Shown here: in pieces, positions 27,942-35,870 of the stretch
Layout: every line of letters starts with the position of its first letter
How positions within the stretch are numbered: the stretch's first letter is position 1
Source of the DNA: Rhizobacter terrae
Lineage (GTDB): Bacteria > Pseudomonadota > Gammaproteobacteria > Burkholderiales > Burkholderiaceae_C
Assembly (NCBI RefSeq): GCF_003852895.1
Contig: NZ_QUSW01000012.1
Location: 29,268-93,267, forward strand
Direction of reading: 5' to 3'
Length of the DNA stretch: 64,000 nt
Program-made: the position numbers and the translations under genes
Notes under the pieces: model-generated
The model's database searches: none
What the model saw: the letters and a program-made list of their open reading frames with translations, nothing else
Told to the model about the DNA's origin: nothing

Positions 27942-29363
27942 ATGCCCCTGACCGTCGACCAGGCCGCCCAGAAGATCCACAACCTCGTGCAAGACGATGG
28001 CTTCTGGGGCACATCACGCAACGACCACATGCACGAGGTGCGCGACCTGCTCAAGCAGTATTCGCCGGCCGACGCCAACGCCATCATCTCCAAGCTCAGC
28101 GAAGGCGACCTCCACGGGCTGGCCGATGACGTCAACTCCGGCGGCATCTTCGGCGCACAGGGCCTGTCGGGCGACGAGAAGCGCGACATGTTCAACGACC
28201 TCGCCAAGGAACTGGACGGTACGCAGCTCGGACGCCTGGCCAATGCCTTCAGCGACCGCGGTGACGTGCTCGCGCTCAGCGACTCGGTGGCCACCTTCGG
28301 CTCCGGCCAGGCCAAGGTCGACTACGTCAAGGCCATTGCGGCGCACTCCACCGACCGCGAGGCCAAGATCGACACCGGCTTCGGCTACTCCAGCACCACC
28401 TTCGGCGACAAGGAAGCCATTGGCATCGGCAAGGTGCTGGCCAGCCTGAAGAACGACCCGGCCTCCTTCAATGCCGCCGTCACCGCGCTCAGTCCCGAGC
28501 AACTCGCATCAGTGGTGAAGGCCGGCGAAGGCGAGCGCATGACCAGCTACTCCGGCGGCATGGGCGTGTCGCAGCCTCAGACGACCTTCGACCCCGCAGG
28601 ACTGCGCGGCATCCTCGACGCGGCCGCCAACAGCAGCCACCCGGTCGTGAAGGCGCGGGTCTTCACCGCGGCCACCACCGCCCTGAGCGACATCCGCGGT
28701 TCCGACACGCTGCTCACGCCCAACCCGAGCGCGGGCGACGCTGCCAAGGTCGTGGCCGAGGGGCTGACCAAGGTGATGGACTCGGACACCCGAGGCATCG
28801 TCAACGAGCTGAACAATCGCGATGCCAGCGGCAAGGCGCTCACGACCTACCTGCAGGAAGTGATCAAGGAAGACCCCAACTCCACCAACCCCGCCATCGG
28901 CCGCCAGATCGCGGCGCTGCAAGGCGCGGGCACCGGCATGAGCGCCGCCCAGTACATCAACACGCCGGAGAAGACGGCCAACGGCGACAGCTTCTACCGC
29001 AACGCGCAGAACCTGGGCTACTACTCCGGCGCGGTGCAGGCGGGCATCAACAAGATGAACGCCGACGACAAGACCAAGGGCGACATCCTGAGCAACGTGT
29101 TCAGCACGGCGATCACGGTGGGCACCACGGCCATCACCAAGATGCCGACCTCCGGCAAGATCGCTTCGGGCATCTTCAATGGCCTGACCAAGGAGGCCCT
29201 GCGCGAGATCGTGGCCGACGTGAGCGCGGGCCGCAAGTCGCTGCGCGATGCGCTGAGCGAGATGGCGCTGCCCAAGGACCCCGGCGCCACCAACCGCTAC
29301 CGCGGACCGGCGGATCCGTTCTTCCAGGGGGCCGCCAACACGGTGGTGCTGGCCAACCAGTGA
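27942..29363 (+). CDS. Putative type III secreted protein, unknown function
   Basis: This 473-residue, soluble, alanine/serine/aspartate-rich protein has no signal peptide. The first ~150 residues look helical, with an EF-like ADANAIISKLSEGDLHGL pattern. A moderately hydrophobic stretch (NVFSTAITVGTTAITKM) occurs around residues 385-402. The start follows CGGAG at 27931. Upstream lies element A, shared with a DUF1521 gene and two other genes next to the T3SS. It is followed 10 bp later by a small lipoprotein gene. Secretion by the T3SS and co-regulation are inference from the element and location; no known effector or translocator domain was recognised. Confidence 0.75.
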   Translation: MPLTVDQAAQKIHNLVQDDGFWGTSRNDHMHEVRDLLKQYSPADANAIISKLSEGDLHGLADDVNSGGIFGAQGLSGDEKRDMFNDLAKELDGTQLGRLANAFSDRGDVLALSDSVATFGSGQAKVDYVKAIAAHSTDREAKIDTGFGYSSTTFGDKEAIGIGKVLASLKNDPASFNAAVTALSPEQLASVVKAGEGERMTSYSGGMGVSQPQTTFDPAGLRGILDAAANSSHPVVKARVFTAATTALSDIRGSDTLLTPNPSAGDAAKVVAEGLTKVMDSDTRGIVNELNNRDASGKALTTYLQEVIKEDPNSTNPAIGRQIAALQGAGTGMSAAQYINTPEKTANGDSFYRNAQNLGYYSGAVQAGINKMNADDKTKGDILSNVFSTAITVGTTAITKMPTSGKIASGIFNGLTKEALREIVADVSAGRKSLRDALSEMALPKDPGATNRYRGPADPFFQGAANTVVLANQ

Positions 29364-29373
29364 TACTCGGTGC

Positions 29374-29856
29374 ATGCGATGCACGACCGATGAGCTGCCT
29401 TCGTTTTCGCGCCGACGCCTGCTGGGCATGGCAGGCCTGGCCTTGACCACCCTGCCCGGCTGTTCCGACCGCGGCCCGGCCTCGCCTGAGCTGGCGCCGC
29501 CGCAAGCGGCGCCCATTGGTGCGCGCGGCGTGTTCGACCTCGCCCTGTCGGATGCAGAAGTCGCCATCGCCGACAGCGTCGGCCGCGATCACGGCAAGCT
29601 CGACGTCATGCGGCATCGGCTGTCACCGTCAATGAGCTGGCAGTCGTTGTGCGAGTTCTATGCGCAGCGGCTGGGCGACGGCTGGAAGGTGCTGACGACC
29701 TACCCGGAGAACCATGCCGCCTTCCTGCTGCGCGCATGGGAGCATCCATCGCTGCTGGGCGGCGGGCCGGTGCTGGTGGCGGCGTGGTTCAAGGAAACGG
29801 CCGTCGATGCCGAGGGCCGCCTGTTCCGCCCGCTGCTGGTGGCCGCCTCGCGTTGA
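29374..29856 (+). CDS. Small putative lipoprotein
   Basis: The 160-residue protein has a twin-arginine-like leader, SRRRLLGMAGLALTTLPGC, whose end fits a lipobox (LPGC). The mature part is small and unremarkable, with a MSWQSLCEFYAQRLGDGWKV segment. It follows the 27942 gene by 10 bp without a clear Shine-Dalgarno, so it is probably co-transcribed and translationally linked. Function unknown; if co-regulated with the T3SS genes it may be an envelope partner of the preceding protein. Confidence 0.7.
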   Translation: MRCTTDELPSFSRRRLLGMAGLALTTLPGCSDRGPASPELAPPQAAPIGARGVFDLALSDAEVAIADSVGRDHGKLDVMRHRLSPSMSWQSLCEFYAQRLGDGWKVLTTYPENHAAFLLRAWEHPSLLGGGPVLVAAWFKETAVDAEGRLFRPLLVAASR

Positions 29857-29871
29857 GAGGAGCCGCACGCC

Positions 29872-30675
29872 TCAGGGCGTGTCGCTGCGCCACCTCAGGA
29901 TGTCATCCACCAGCGCTTCGTTCGGATACCTCGTTCCGTCGTATCGCAGCCTCACCTTGAGCGGCTTGCGCCTGGCCTTGTGCCCCTCAGGGACGCGCGA
30001 CGTCCCGGTGATGACGAGGTCCTTGAAGCCATTCGTGGTGCCGGCACCGACGGCGATGCTGAAACCCGCCTGCTCGATCTCATCGTCCTCCGTCTCGACC
30101 GGGCTGCACGCCGGGTTGCTGCCCTTGACAAACCACCAGTGCGACAGCCACACCTCTTCGAGCACGGGGCGGATGTGTTCTTTCTCCACGACGTACAAGG
30201 AACGCGTCGGCCCAAGGCCGCCTTCGGCGCAGCGAGGGCCAGGCGTGCCGCTGGCAATGTCCAGGCCGAACGCTCGCACCCCCGGCGAGAGCTCATAGCG
30301 CGCCGTGTCGATGCGCAGGCTGCCGCCATAGATCGACACCACCGCATCCTCGCCGATGCTGCCGCGATGGCTGGCCACCACCAGGCCATCGCCAACACGA
30401 ATCACCGCGAGGAAGAGCGACTTGCGCGACTCCTCGCCCTGGTCGTAGGCCACCGCGGCGATCAGCAGTTGGCTGTCCATCGGCCAGGCCTTGCATGCGC
30501 TGGACACGACGATGCCTTCATCGTCCCGGGGCTTGAAGTGGTCCAGCTCCAGCACACGGCCGATGCGTTCGATGACCGACGGTGGGCATGCCTGGTCGCG
30601 CTCGGCCGCCCAGGCAGCGTCGACGCACAGCATGCACCCCGTCGCCAGCACGCTGACGAACAGCGAGGTCTTCAT
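29872..30675 (-). CDS. Exported hypothetical protein
   Basis: The 267-residue protein has a signal peptide (SVLATGCMLCVDAAWA). The mature part is beta-rich with several cysteines and a YDQGEESRKSLFLAVIRVGDG segment; no family was recognised. ATG 30675 gives a proper leader, although the frame continues upstream through the acetyltransferase gene. It is convergent with the lipoprotein gene (15 bp between stops) and lies directly downstream of the GNAT gene on the same strand (2 bp gap). Confidence 0.72.
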   Translation of the reverse strand: MKTSLFVSVLATGCMLCVDAAWAAERDQACPPSVIERIGRVLELDHFKPRDDEGIVVSSACKAWPMDSQLLIAAVAYDQGEESRKSLFLAVIRVGDGLVVASHRGSIGEDAVVSIYGGSLRIDTARYELSPGVRAFGLDIASGTPGPRCAEGGLGPTRSLYVVEKEHIRPVLEEVWLSHWWFVKGSNPACSPVETEDDEIEQAGFSIAVGAGTTNGFKDLVITGTSRVPEGHKARRKPLKVRLRYDGTRYPNEALVDDILRWRSDTP

Positions 30676-30677
30676 GT

Positions 30678-31367
30678 TCAAAGTATGGTGCTGCTTGACT
30701 GACTCGTGGTGGACTTTTCGAGGCTCGCGCGCATGCGCTGCCGGCGCGGCGTGGCCCTGGCGCGCATCCACAGGTCCCGATCGATGACGAACCAGCTCGC
30801 CGCCGCGCCGCTGCATGGGCGGTCGCCGTCGTGCCGGAACCCCAGCGTGCGCAGCACATGCCGCACCGAGCGGTGCTGCGGATGGCAGATGCCCCACACA
30901 CGCGGCAGGCCCAGTTCCAGGAAGGCCTTGTCCAGCAGGCGCTCGCCGCCGTCGTGCACCAGCCCGCTGCCCCACACCTCGGGAATCAGCCTGCAGCCGA
31001 TCTCCACCTCCTGCGGCATGTCCGTGACGCGCATGAGGTTGAACCAGCCCACGAAGCACGGCACGGGCCTGGAAAACAAGGCCAGCGCCTCATCGCTCAG
31101 CGAAGCCTGCACCTCCGGGTTCGCCAGGTCTTCGTCCGACAAGGCGGCCACCCAGCGCTCGGCGCACCAGATGCCCAGGCCCGGATGGGTTCGGTAGTAG
31201 GCCTGCATGCGCTCGATGAAGGCATGCGCGACGCGGGCATCGTCCAGCGGGAAGTCATCCACCAGCAAGGCCCGCACGCGGGCATCGGCATGCATGGCGG
31301 TGATGGCCTCGCGGTCGCGGTGCTCGAACTCGCGAAGGCTCAGCCGTGGCGTGTCCTGCTCTGCCAT
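30678..31367 (-). CDS. GNAT-family N-acetyltransferase (RimJ/RimL-like)
   Basis: The 229-residue protein resembles the RimJ/RimL subgroup: PRLSLREFEHRDREAI at the N-terminus, then EIGCRLIPEVWGSGLVHDGG (beta4 and the acetyl-CoA loop) and RSVRHVLRTLGFRHDGD near the C-terminal end, the usual N-x-x-S/x-x-V-L-x-x-x-G-F motif. ATG 31367 is the first in-frame start after the upstream gene. It probably acetylates an amino group of a small molecule or protein; the substrate is unknown. The C-terminal 30 residues are charged and look disordered. Confidence 0.83.
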   Translation of the reverse strand: MAEQDTPRLSLREFEHRDREAITAMHADARVRALLVDDFPLDDARVAHAFIERMQAYYRTHPGLGIWCAERWVAALSDEDLANPEVQASLSDEALALFSRPVPCFVGWFNLMRVTDMPQEVEIGCRLIPEVWGSGLVHDGGERLLDKAFLELGLPRVWGICHPQHRSVRHVLRTLGFRHDGDRPCSGAAASWFVIDRDLWMRARATPRRQRMRASLEKSTTSQSSSTIL

Positions 31368-31381
31368 CAGCCCGGGCCGCG

Positions 31382-32386
31382 TCAGCTCGCCGTCCAGTAC
31401 ACCGGCCCGCAGCTGCGCGCCGGCACCGATCCCTGCTTCATCACCGCGGCCGTGCTGGTCACGTCCTGGTTCGCCGTGGTGGCGGACAGCGGCACGATGT
31501 CGGGCTCGGGCGAACCCGACCCGAGCGGCGGGCAATCGCCACGCACCACCGTGACCTTGGTGCCGTCCGGGCTCCATGCGGGCCACGCCTGGCCGGCATG
31601 CACCTGCGACAACTGCGTGAGGCTGGACCCATCCACGTTGATGCGCCACAGCGCCCCGCCCTGGATGAAGGCGATGGCCGATCCATCCGGCGACACCGCC
31701 GGCTGCGATGGCGCGTTGCCGGCACTGCCCAGGCCGATCGCGCCGATGCGCACCGGCGTGGACGGCGCCGCGAGCGGGATGCTGAACAAGCCGTCGTCGC
31801 CAGCGGCCACGATGGCACTCGCGCCCAGCCACACCGGGTCATGCAGGCCGCTGGCGTGCATCAGCACGTTGGCGCTCGCGTCGACGGCGTAGATGTGGTC
31901 GGTGTCCGGCGTGCCCAGCCCATTGTTCTCGATCGTGTGCAAGGCGAAGCGCGTGCCGTCCGACGATGGCTGGACGGGGCCGGACACACGCAATCCGGCG
32001 GAGCTGATGACGGGCAGCGACTTCACGAACTGGAAGGTGCCGGCGGTGTACTGCCACAGGTTGACGGTGTACTCGTTGGGTGCAGCGGTCGTGTGGGTCA
32101 CCACCGTCACGTCGGTGAAGAGGCCGCCACCGTAGCCGAGCTGGTCGTTGCTGTCGGTGGCCAGGGCCTTCTTGCTTTCCACGCCGGCCGACACGTCCAG
32201 GCGCGATGCGGATCCGGCCTGCGTGTAGAACATGGCGCCGCTGCCACCAGGCCCCGGCGGCGGCGGTGTGGGAGTCGGCGTGGGCGCCGAGCTGCTGCCG
32301 CCTCCGCCGCATCCGGCCACGATGGCCAACGCCAGCACTGCGCCGGCGGCTTGAATGTATCCAGACTTCTTCGACATCACATCCAT
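31382..32386 (-). CDS. Lipoprotein with TolB-like/PD40 beta-propeller repeats
   Basis: The 334-residue protein has a lipobox near residue 26 (AIVAGC), a Gly/Ser/Pro-rich linker (TPTPTPPPPGP), then a propeller domain with PD40-type motifs SPDGSAIAFI and SPDGTKVTVVRG (~residues 235 and 275). Such modules bind proteins or sugars in the periplasm or outside the cell. The start could be 32386 or 32377 (MSKKSGY). It belongs to a - strand run with the GNAT and DUF6683-like genes. Function unknown. Confidence 0.78.
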   Translation of the reverse strand: MDVMSKKSGYIQAAGAVLALAIVAGCGGGGSSSAPTPTPTPPPPGPGGSGAMFYTQAGSASRLDVSAGVESKKALATDSNDQLGYGGGLFTDVTVVTHTTAAPNEYTVNLWQYTAGTFQFVKSLPVISSAGLRVSGPVQPSSDGTRFALHTIENNGLGTPDTDHIYAVDASANVLMHASGLHDPVWLGASAIVAAGDDGLFSIPLAAPSTPVRIGAIGLGSAGNAPSQPAVSPDGSAIAFIQGGALWRINVDGSSLTQLSQVHAGQAWPAWSPDGTKVTVVRGDCPPLGSGSPEPDIVPLSATTANQDVTSTAAVMKQGSVPARSCGPVYWTAS

Positions 32387-32405
32387 CCCTGGTCGTCTTG
32401 CAGGT

Positions 32406-33128
32406 TCAGTTCAACGACAGACCCTTTGCCGTCACCTGCACCCGCTCGGCATCGGTCTTGAGAAACTGTTCGAGGTTGCCCTTGGCGATCTGCCGCATGT
32501 TGGCGGCCACCGCGTCATTGGGCTTTTGCTTGAGCGCCATCTGCACCGTGGCCAGGAAGAGGCCTCGGATGACCATCTGGTCGTACATGTCGCGCTTCTC
32601 GGCCGCGGAGGCCCGCAGGAACTCCGGGTTCGACGCGATGATCTGGCGCATCTGCGACACCAGCGCCGGGAAGTTCTCGTCGGGGAAGTCGGAGTTGCGG
32701 TAGGCCATCCACGAGCCCGCGACGAAGGCCGCCACGGCGCCCGCCAGGTCGTTGGCGGGAATGTTGAAGCGCTGCTCGATCTTGCGGTAGCCATCCAGCA
32801 ATTCGCGGAAGGCGCGCTCGGTCTCGGCTCGCTTGTCGGGCGGATAGTTGGCCGCCAGTTGCGCCGGCACGTTGGACGCGCTGCGCGTGGGCACCACGGT
32901 GGGCGACAGGCCCGCGCTGGTCGTCAGCGCCGCCGCCTTGCCCTGCGTGGCCACGGCCTTCTCGGGCTGCCCGATGTGCTTGCGCCACTCGGACATGTAC
33001 ACGTTGGAGTTGTTGTTCCAGGTGCCCACGCTCATCATGGGCACGTAGTCGATGTAGGCGCGGGCCGGCCCCGCCATCGCCAATGCTGCGCCGGCGGCGA
33101 GCGCCAGGCGTCGGAACGTGGACTTCAT
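32406..33128 (-). CDS. DUF6683-like exported protein
   Basis: The 240-residue protein has a signal peptide (LALAAGAALAMAGPARA) and a helical domain with FRELLDGYRKIEQRFNIPANDLAGA and a QMRQIIASNPEFLRASAAEKRDMYDQ region, which I associate with DUF6683. The T3SS-cluster protein at 46902-47546 shows the same pattern, although that copy lacks a signal peptide. GGGAGA upstream supports ATG 33128. A strong terminator for the T3SS-linked gene at 33217 lies just upstream. Function unknown. Confidence 0.78.
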   Translation of the reverse strand: MKSTFRRLALAAGAALAMAGPARAYIDYVPMMSVGTWNNNSNVYMSEWRKHIGQPEKAVATQGKAAALTTSAGLSPTVVPTRSASNVPAQLAANYPPDKRAETERAFRELLDGYRKIEQRFNIPANDLAGAVAAFVAGSWMAYRNSDFPDENFPALVSQMRQIIASNPEFLRASAAEKRDMYDQMVIRGLFLATVQMALKQKPNDAVAANMRQIAKGNLEQFLKTDAERVQVTAKGLSLN

Positions 33129-33146
33129 CTGTGCATCTCCCAATGG

Positions 33147-33180
33147 AAAAAGGAAGGCAGGAGACCATCTCCTGCCTTCC
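33147..33180 (-). terminator. Strong intrinsic terminator after the needle-like gene
   Basis: On the - strand, GGAAGGCAGGAGA, TGG and TCTCCTGCCTTCC form a perfect 13-bp stem with a 3-nt loop, followed by TTTTT. It lies 37 bp after the stop of the 33217-33825 gene, so that gene is probably monocistronic. It separates the T3SS-linked unit from the downstream DUF6683-like operon. Confidence 0.92.
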
Positions 33181-33216
33181 GGTGACCCGCTTGCGCGGGC
33201 CGAGCGCGAAGCGCCC

Positions 33217-33825
33217 TTATTGCTTGCGAGCCGCGGTGCTCAGCGCTTCGCCGATGGTCTTGATGGCCTGGTCGGCGGAGTTCATCATGAAGCTCAGGCG
33301 CTGCGAAGCGGTCTGCAGCTCGGTCATGGTGCTGGGCTTGTCCTTGGCGTTCTGGTCGGTGATTTCCGACGACAGCTGCTGCACCTTGGCGGCTTGCGCA
33401 TCCAGCGCCTTGCCCAGGGCCTCGGCCAGGGCTTCCAGCCAGCTGCCGGAACCCTTCTTCTTCGTGCTCTTGATGTTCTGCACCGCGTTGTCGACGATGC
33501 TCTTGGACAGGTCGTTCTTGAAGTCGTCCACCGCGCTGCCGGCGGTCTCCTTCAGGTGGCTGTCCACAGCCGGGTCGCTTTGCTTGGTGAGCTGGCCCAC
33601 CACCGAGTCCACCACCTGGCCGATGAGGCTGGTGAGGAACTTGGGCATGCCGAACTCCTGGGCCAGCGTGGTCGCGGCCATCTTGACGGCCTCGCCGATC
33701 GCGGTCGTGAGCAGGTTGCTCAGGCCGCCGGCCAGGGCCAGGGGCGGGAAGGCGATGGACGCGACACTCAAGAGCGCGCCGAAGATGTTGCCGCCGCCAA
33801 AAACGCTGTTCAATGCACCAGACAT
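33217..33825 (-). CDS. T3SS-linked protein with needle (SctF)-like C-terminus
   Basis: The 202-residue protein has no signal peptide. Residues ~15-45 are hydrophobic (IFGALLSVASIAFPPLALAG) and a coiled region spans ~95-150. The last 40 residues (KPSTMTELQTASQRLSFMMN, ending GEALSTAARKQ) align with the C-terminus of the 96-residue protein at 41894-42184 (KPATITQLSAESLKMGFLSN, ending GEALKTMAQKS), which I call SctF. Both fit the SctF C-terminal pattern (L-Q then N-S then K). The gene has its own palindromic element 120 bp upstream and a strong terminator. It may be a second needle, pilus or translocator-type substrate; the N-terminal hydrophobic region is not typical of needle subunits. Confidence 0.75.
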   Translation of the reverse strand: MSGALNSVFGGGNIFGALLSVASIAFPPLALAGGLSNLLTTAIGEAVKMAATTLAQEFGMPKFLTSLIGQVVDSVVGQLTKQSDPAVDSHLKETAGSAVDDFKNDLSKSIVDNAVQNIKSTKKKGSGSWLEALAEALGKALDAQAAKVQQLSSEITDQNAKDKPSTMTELQTASQRLSFMMNSADQAIKTIGEALSTAARKQ

Positions 33826-33945
33826 GGGGTCTCTCCTGGAACGTGGGTTGATTCATCGTGCCGCCTGCGCCGCGTTGTTCGTTTTGGCGTCGGCTGACGG
33901 GATGAATTGAAGGCGATGCCTCACGTTCGGAATAGCTGGTGCGTG

Positions 33946-33957
33946 CCATAGCTAGGG
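33946..33957 (-). promoter_or_regulatory. T3SS-linked palindromic element, copy B
   Basis: On the - strand, CCCTAGCTATGG followed by CACG, 120 bp upstream of the 33825 start. TTCAAT, a weak -10, begins 35 nt after its last base, the same spacing as in copies A and D. The 246 bp between 33826 and 34071 hold no other feature that I recognise. Confidence 0.65.
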
Positions 33958-34071
33958 TGCGCCAGAGGTCGTTGTGCTTGTCCCTTGAAGACGCGCGAGT
34001 GTGCCTTCCGGCTGACAAGCCGATCACGGTCTGCGTGTATCCAATGGTGTCGCCATGCAGGCGCAATGAGG

Positions 34072-34368
34072 TCATTCGACCTCGTTGCCGTGCGGGTCGA
34101 TCTCATGGGAGTCGACCGTGCTGATGCCGCCTGCCGTCACGCCCAGCAGGTAGTCGCGCCCACGGTAGCGCACGGTCACCAGGCGCTCGCGCGGCCCGAG
34201 CCCCACGCTGCCGACAATGCGCGGCAAGTGACCTTCGTCACCGCCTGGCGTGCGCCGCAGCTGCATGCGCTTGAGCAGCTTCAGCGACACCCAGGCGAGC
34301 GCGAGCACCGCGATCAGGGCGACGACCGTGGAGATGAGGTTGGCCACAAGGCCGGGGCCATCGTTCAT
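34072..34368 (-). CDS. FliO/MopB-like protein coupled to sctU
   Basis: The 98-residue protein has one N-terminal membrane helix (LISTVVALIAVLALAWVSL, residues ~10-28) and a cytoplasmic region with RIVGSVGLGPRERLVTVRYR and DYLLGVTAGGI, the typical FliO/MopB core (normally ...LGPRERLVLV...LLGVT...). Flagellar FliO helps FliP (SctR homologue) assemble the export gate; non-flagellar T3SSs normally have no FliO. Its ATG overlaps the sctU stop by 4 bp, so it is made with SctU. It probably acts on the export apparatus of this secretion system. Confidence 0.85.
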   Translation of the reverse strand: MNDGPGLVANLISTVVALIAVLALAWVSLKLLKRMQLRRTPGGDEGHLPRIVGSVGLGPRERLVTVRYRGRDYLLGVTAGGISTVDSHEIDPHGNEVE

Positions 34369-35549
34369 GCATGTCCTTGCTGGTGGTGGGGGTCCAACGC
34401 TGCGGATGGCGCGAGGTCGTAGCGCGTCAGGTCCTCGCCGGGCGGGGCGCGCCTTGCGGTCGCCGGCCCGGCCCCGGCCTCGCGGGCCATCTCCTCGCGG
34501 ACGTCCTTGGCCCAGAGGATGACCTGCGCGATCACGTCGAAGAGGTCCTGCGGGATCACCTCGCCCGGCTCGCCGCGCGCGAGCAGGTCGCGGGCGAGCG
34601 CAATGTTGCGCACGATGGGCACGCCCGCCTCCTCCGCCGCCTCGCGCATGGCGCGCGCGACGTGGTCCTCGCCCTTGGCCGCGATGGTGGGCACCGGGCA
34701 GTTCTCGCGGTCGTAGTCGATGGCGATGGCCACGTGCGTGGGGTTGACGATCAAGGCATTCGCCCCACGCGCCGCCTGCTGCGCATTGCGCTGCGACCAC
34801 TCCTCGTGGGCCTGGCGCCGGTGCTGCTTGATGTGCGGATCGCCCTCGCTGTCCTTGAGCTCCTGGCGGATGTCGCGCCGGCTCATGCGCATCTTCTTCG
34901 TGAAGCTGAAGCGCTGGTACGCGAGGTCGAGGATGGACAGCAGCGCGAACACGGCCACCGCCCAGGTGAGCACGGGCCTGGCCGCCGCCCAGATCGCGCT
35001 GCCCACCGATTCCGGCCGGTCAGCGAAAGGCAAGTGCACGAGCTGCGGCAGGAGCGACGACACCGCCAGCCAGCCGATGCCCAGCAGCGTCACCGTCTTC
35101 GCCGCGGCCTTCACCAGCTCCACCAGGTTGTCCATGGAAAACATGCGCTTCACGCCCTCCACCGGGTTCATGTTCTCGAGCTTGGGCTTGAAGCGCTCCA
35201 CCGAGAACACCGGCCCCGCCTGCAGGTACTCGGCGACGATGCCCACCGCCGCCACTGGCAGCAGCAAGGCCGCGGTGAGCGCAAGCAACGCATGCAATGC
35301 GCTTTGCCCGATCGCCGGCGCGGCCAGGGCGAAGGGGTCGCGGATGGCCATGAGCATCGCATCGATCAAGGTGGTGAGCTGCGTGGCGGCGTACACGCTC
35401 GCGAGCATGGCCAGCACCAGCCACACGAGCAGCTCCACCGTGCTCGTGACGTCCTTGCTCTTGGCCACCTGGCCCTTCTTGCGAGCGTCCTGAAGCTTCT
35501 TCGGCGTGGGCTTTTCGGTCTTGTCCCCGCCGTCGTTCTTGTCGGCCAT
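34365..35549 (-). CDS. sctU: T3SS export apparatus switch protein SctU
   Basis: The 394-residue protein has the conserved start TEKPTPKKLQDARKKGQVAKS, quoted here by its ends TEKPTPKK and GQVAKS. Four membrane spans follow, then the cytoplasmic domain with the autocleavage motif NPTH (residues 269-272), which cuts itself between Asn and Pro to switch substrate specificity. ATG 35549 is followed by family-typical MADKND. Unlike the other sct genes it is on the - strand, head-to-head with the lytic transglycosylase and coupled to a FliO-like gene. The extra C-terminal ~40 residues are charged. Confidence 0.96.
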   Translation of the reverse strand: MADKNDGGDKTEKPTPKKLQDARKKGQVAKSKDVTSTVELLVWLVLAMLASVYAATQLTTLIDAMLMAIRDPFALAAPAIGQSALHALLALTAALLLPVAAVGIVAEYLQAGPVFSVERFKPKLENMNPVEGVKRMFSMDNLVELVKAAAKTVTLLGIGWLAVSSLLPQLVHLPFADRPESVGSAIWAAARPVLTWAVAVFALLSILDLAYQRFSFTKKMRMSRRDIRQELKDSEGDPHIKQHRRQAHEEWSQRNAQQAARGANALIVNPTHVAIAIDYDRENCPVPTIAAKGEDHVARAMREAAEEAGVPIVRNIALARDLLARGEPGEVIPQDLFDVIAQVILWAKDVREEMAREAGAGPATARRAPPGEDLTRYDLAPSAALDPHHQQGHA

Positions 35550-35870
35550 GGGGCCTCCCCTGCACTGCGTGGTCGTGAAGCCAATGGTCTTCCCGACCGC
35601 ATGACGGGCCGATGACCTGCTCCGAACGGCTGCCATCGTCGAAGGTTTCCCCTCCGCATTTGAAACTGCATGCAACCTAGGGGGTCGGGATGCCACGTGC
35701 GCGCGTTTTTATATTGGAGTTCCTTTGGAATCCATTTACCAGCTGTCACAGGATCGCCATGACTTGTCACGAAAGGCCTTTGGGATCGCCCCAACACTGC
35801 GCTCCATCGACCCTGCACTGCAATGCACAAAAGACGGGCGAACGACGGGTCGGAAATGGGAGTGGTGACG
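35550..35870. promoter_or_regulatory. Divergent intergenic region between sctU and the transglycosylase gene
   Basis: These 321 bp hold no convincing gene. An unusually AT-rich core (GCGTTTTTATATTGGAGTTC at 35703-35722) could supply -10 boxes in both directions (TATATT rightwards, TATAAA leftwards). A degenerate relative of the T3SS element (CCTAGGGGGTCGGG, 35676-35689) lies 127 bp upstream of sctU, but it lacks the AGCT centre. Promoters are likely here but were not assigned. Confidence 0.5.

Noticed and set aside
35676..35689. CCTAGGGGGTCGGG upstream of sctU as a fifth T3SS element
   Set aside because: It lacks the AGCT centre shared by the four other copies; kept only as a degenerate candidate.
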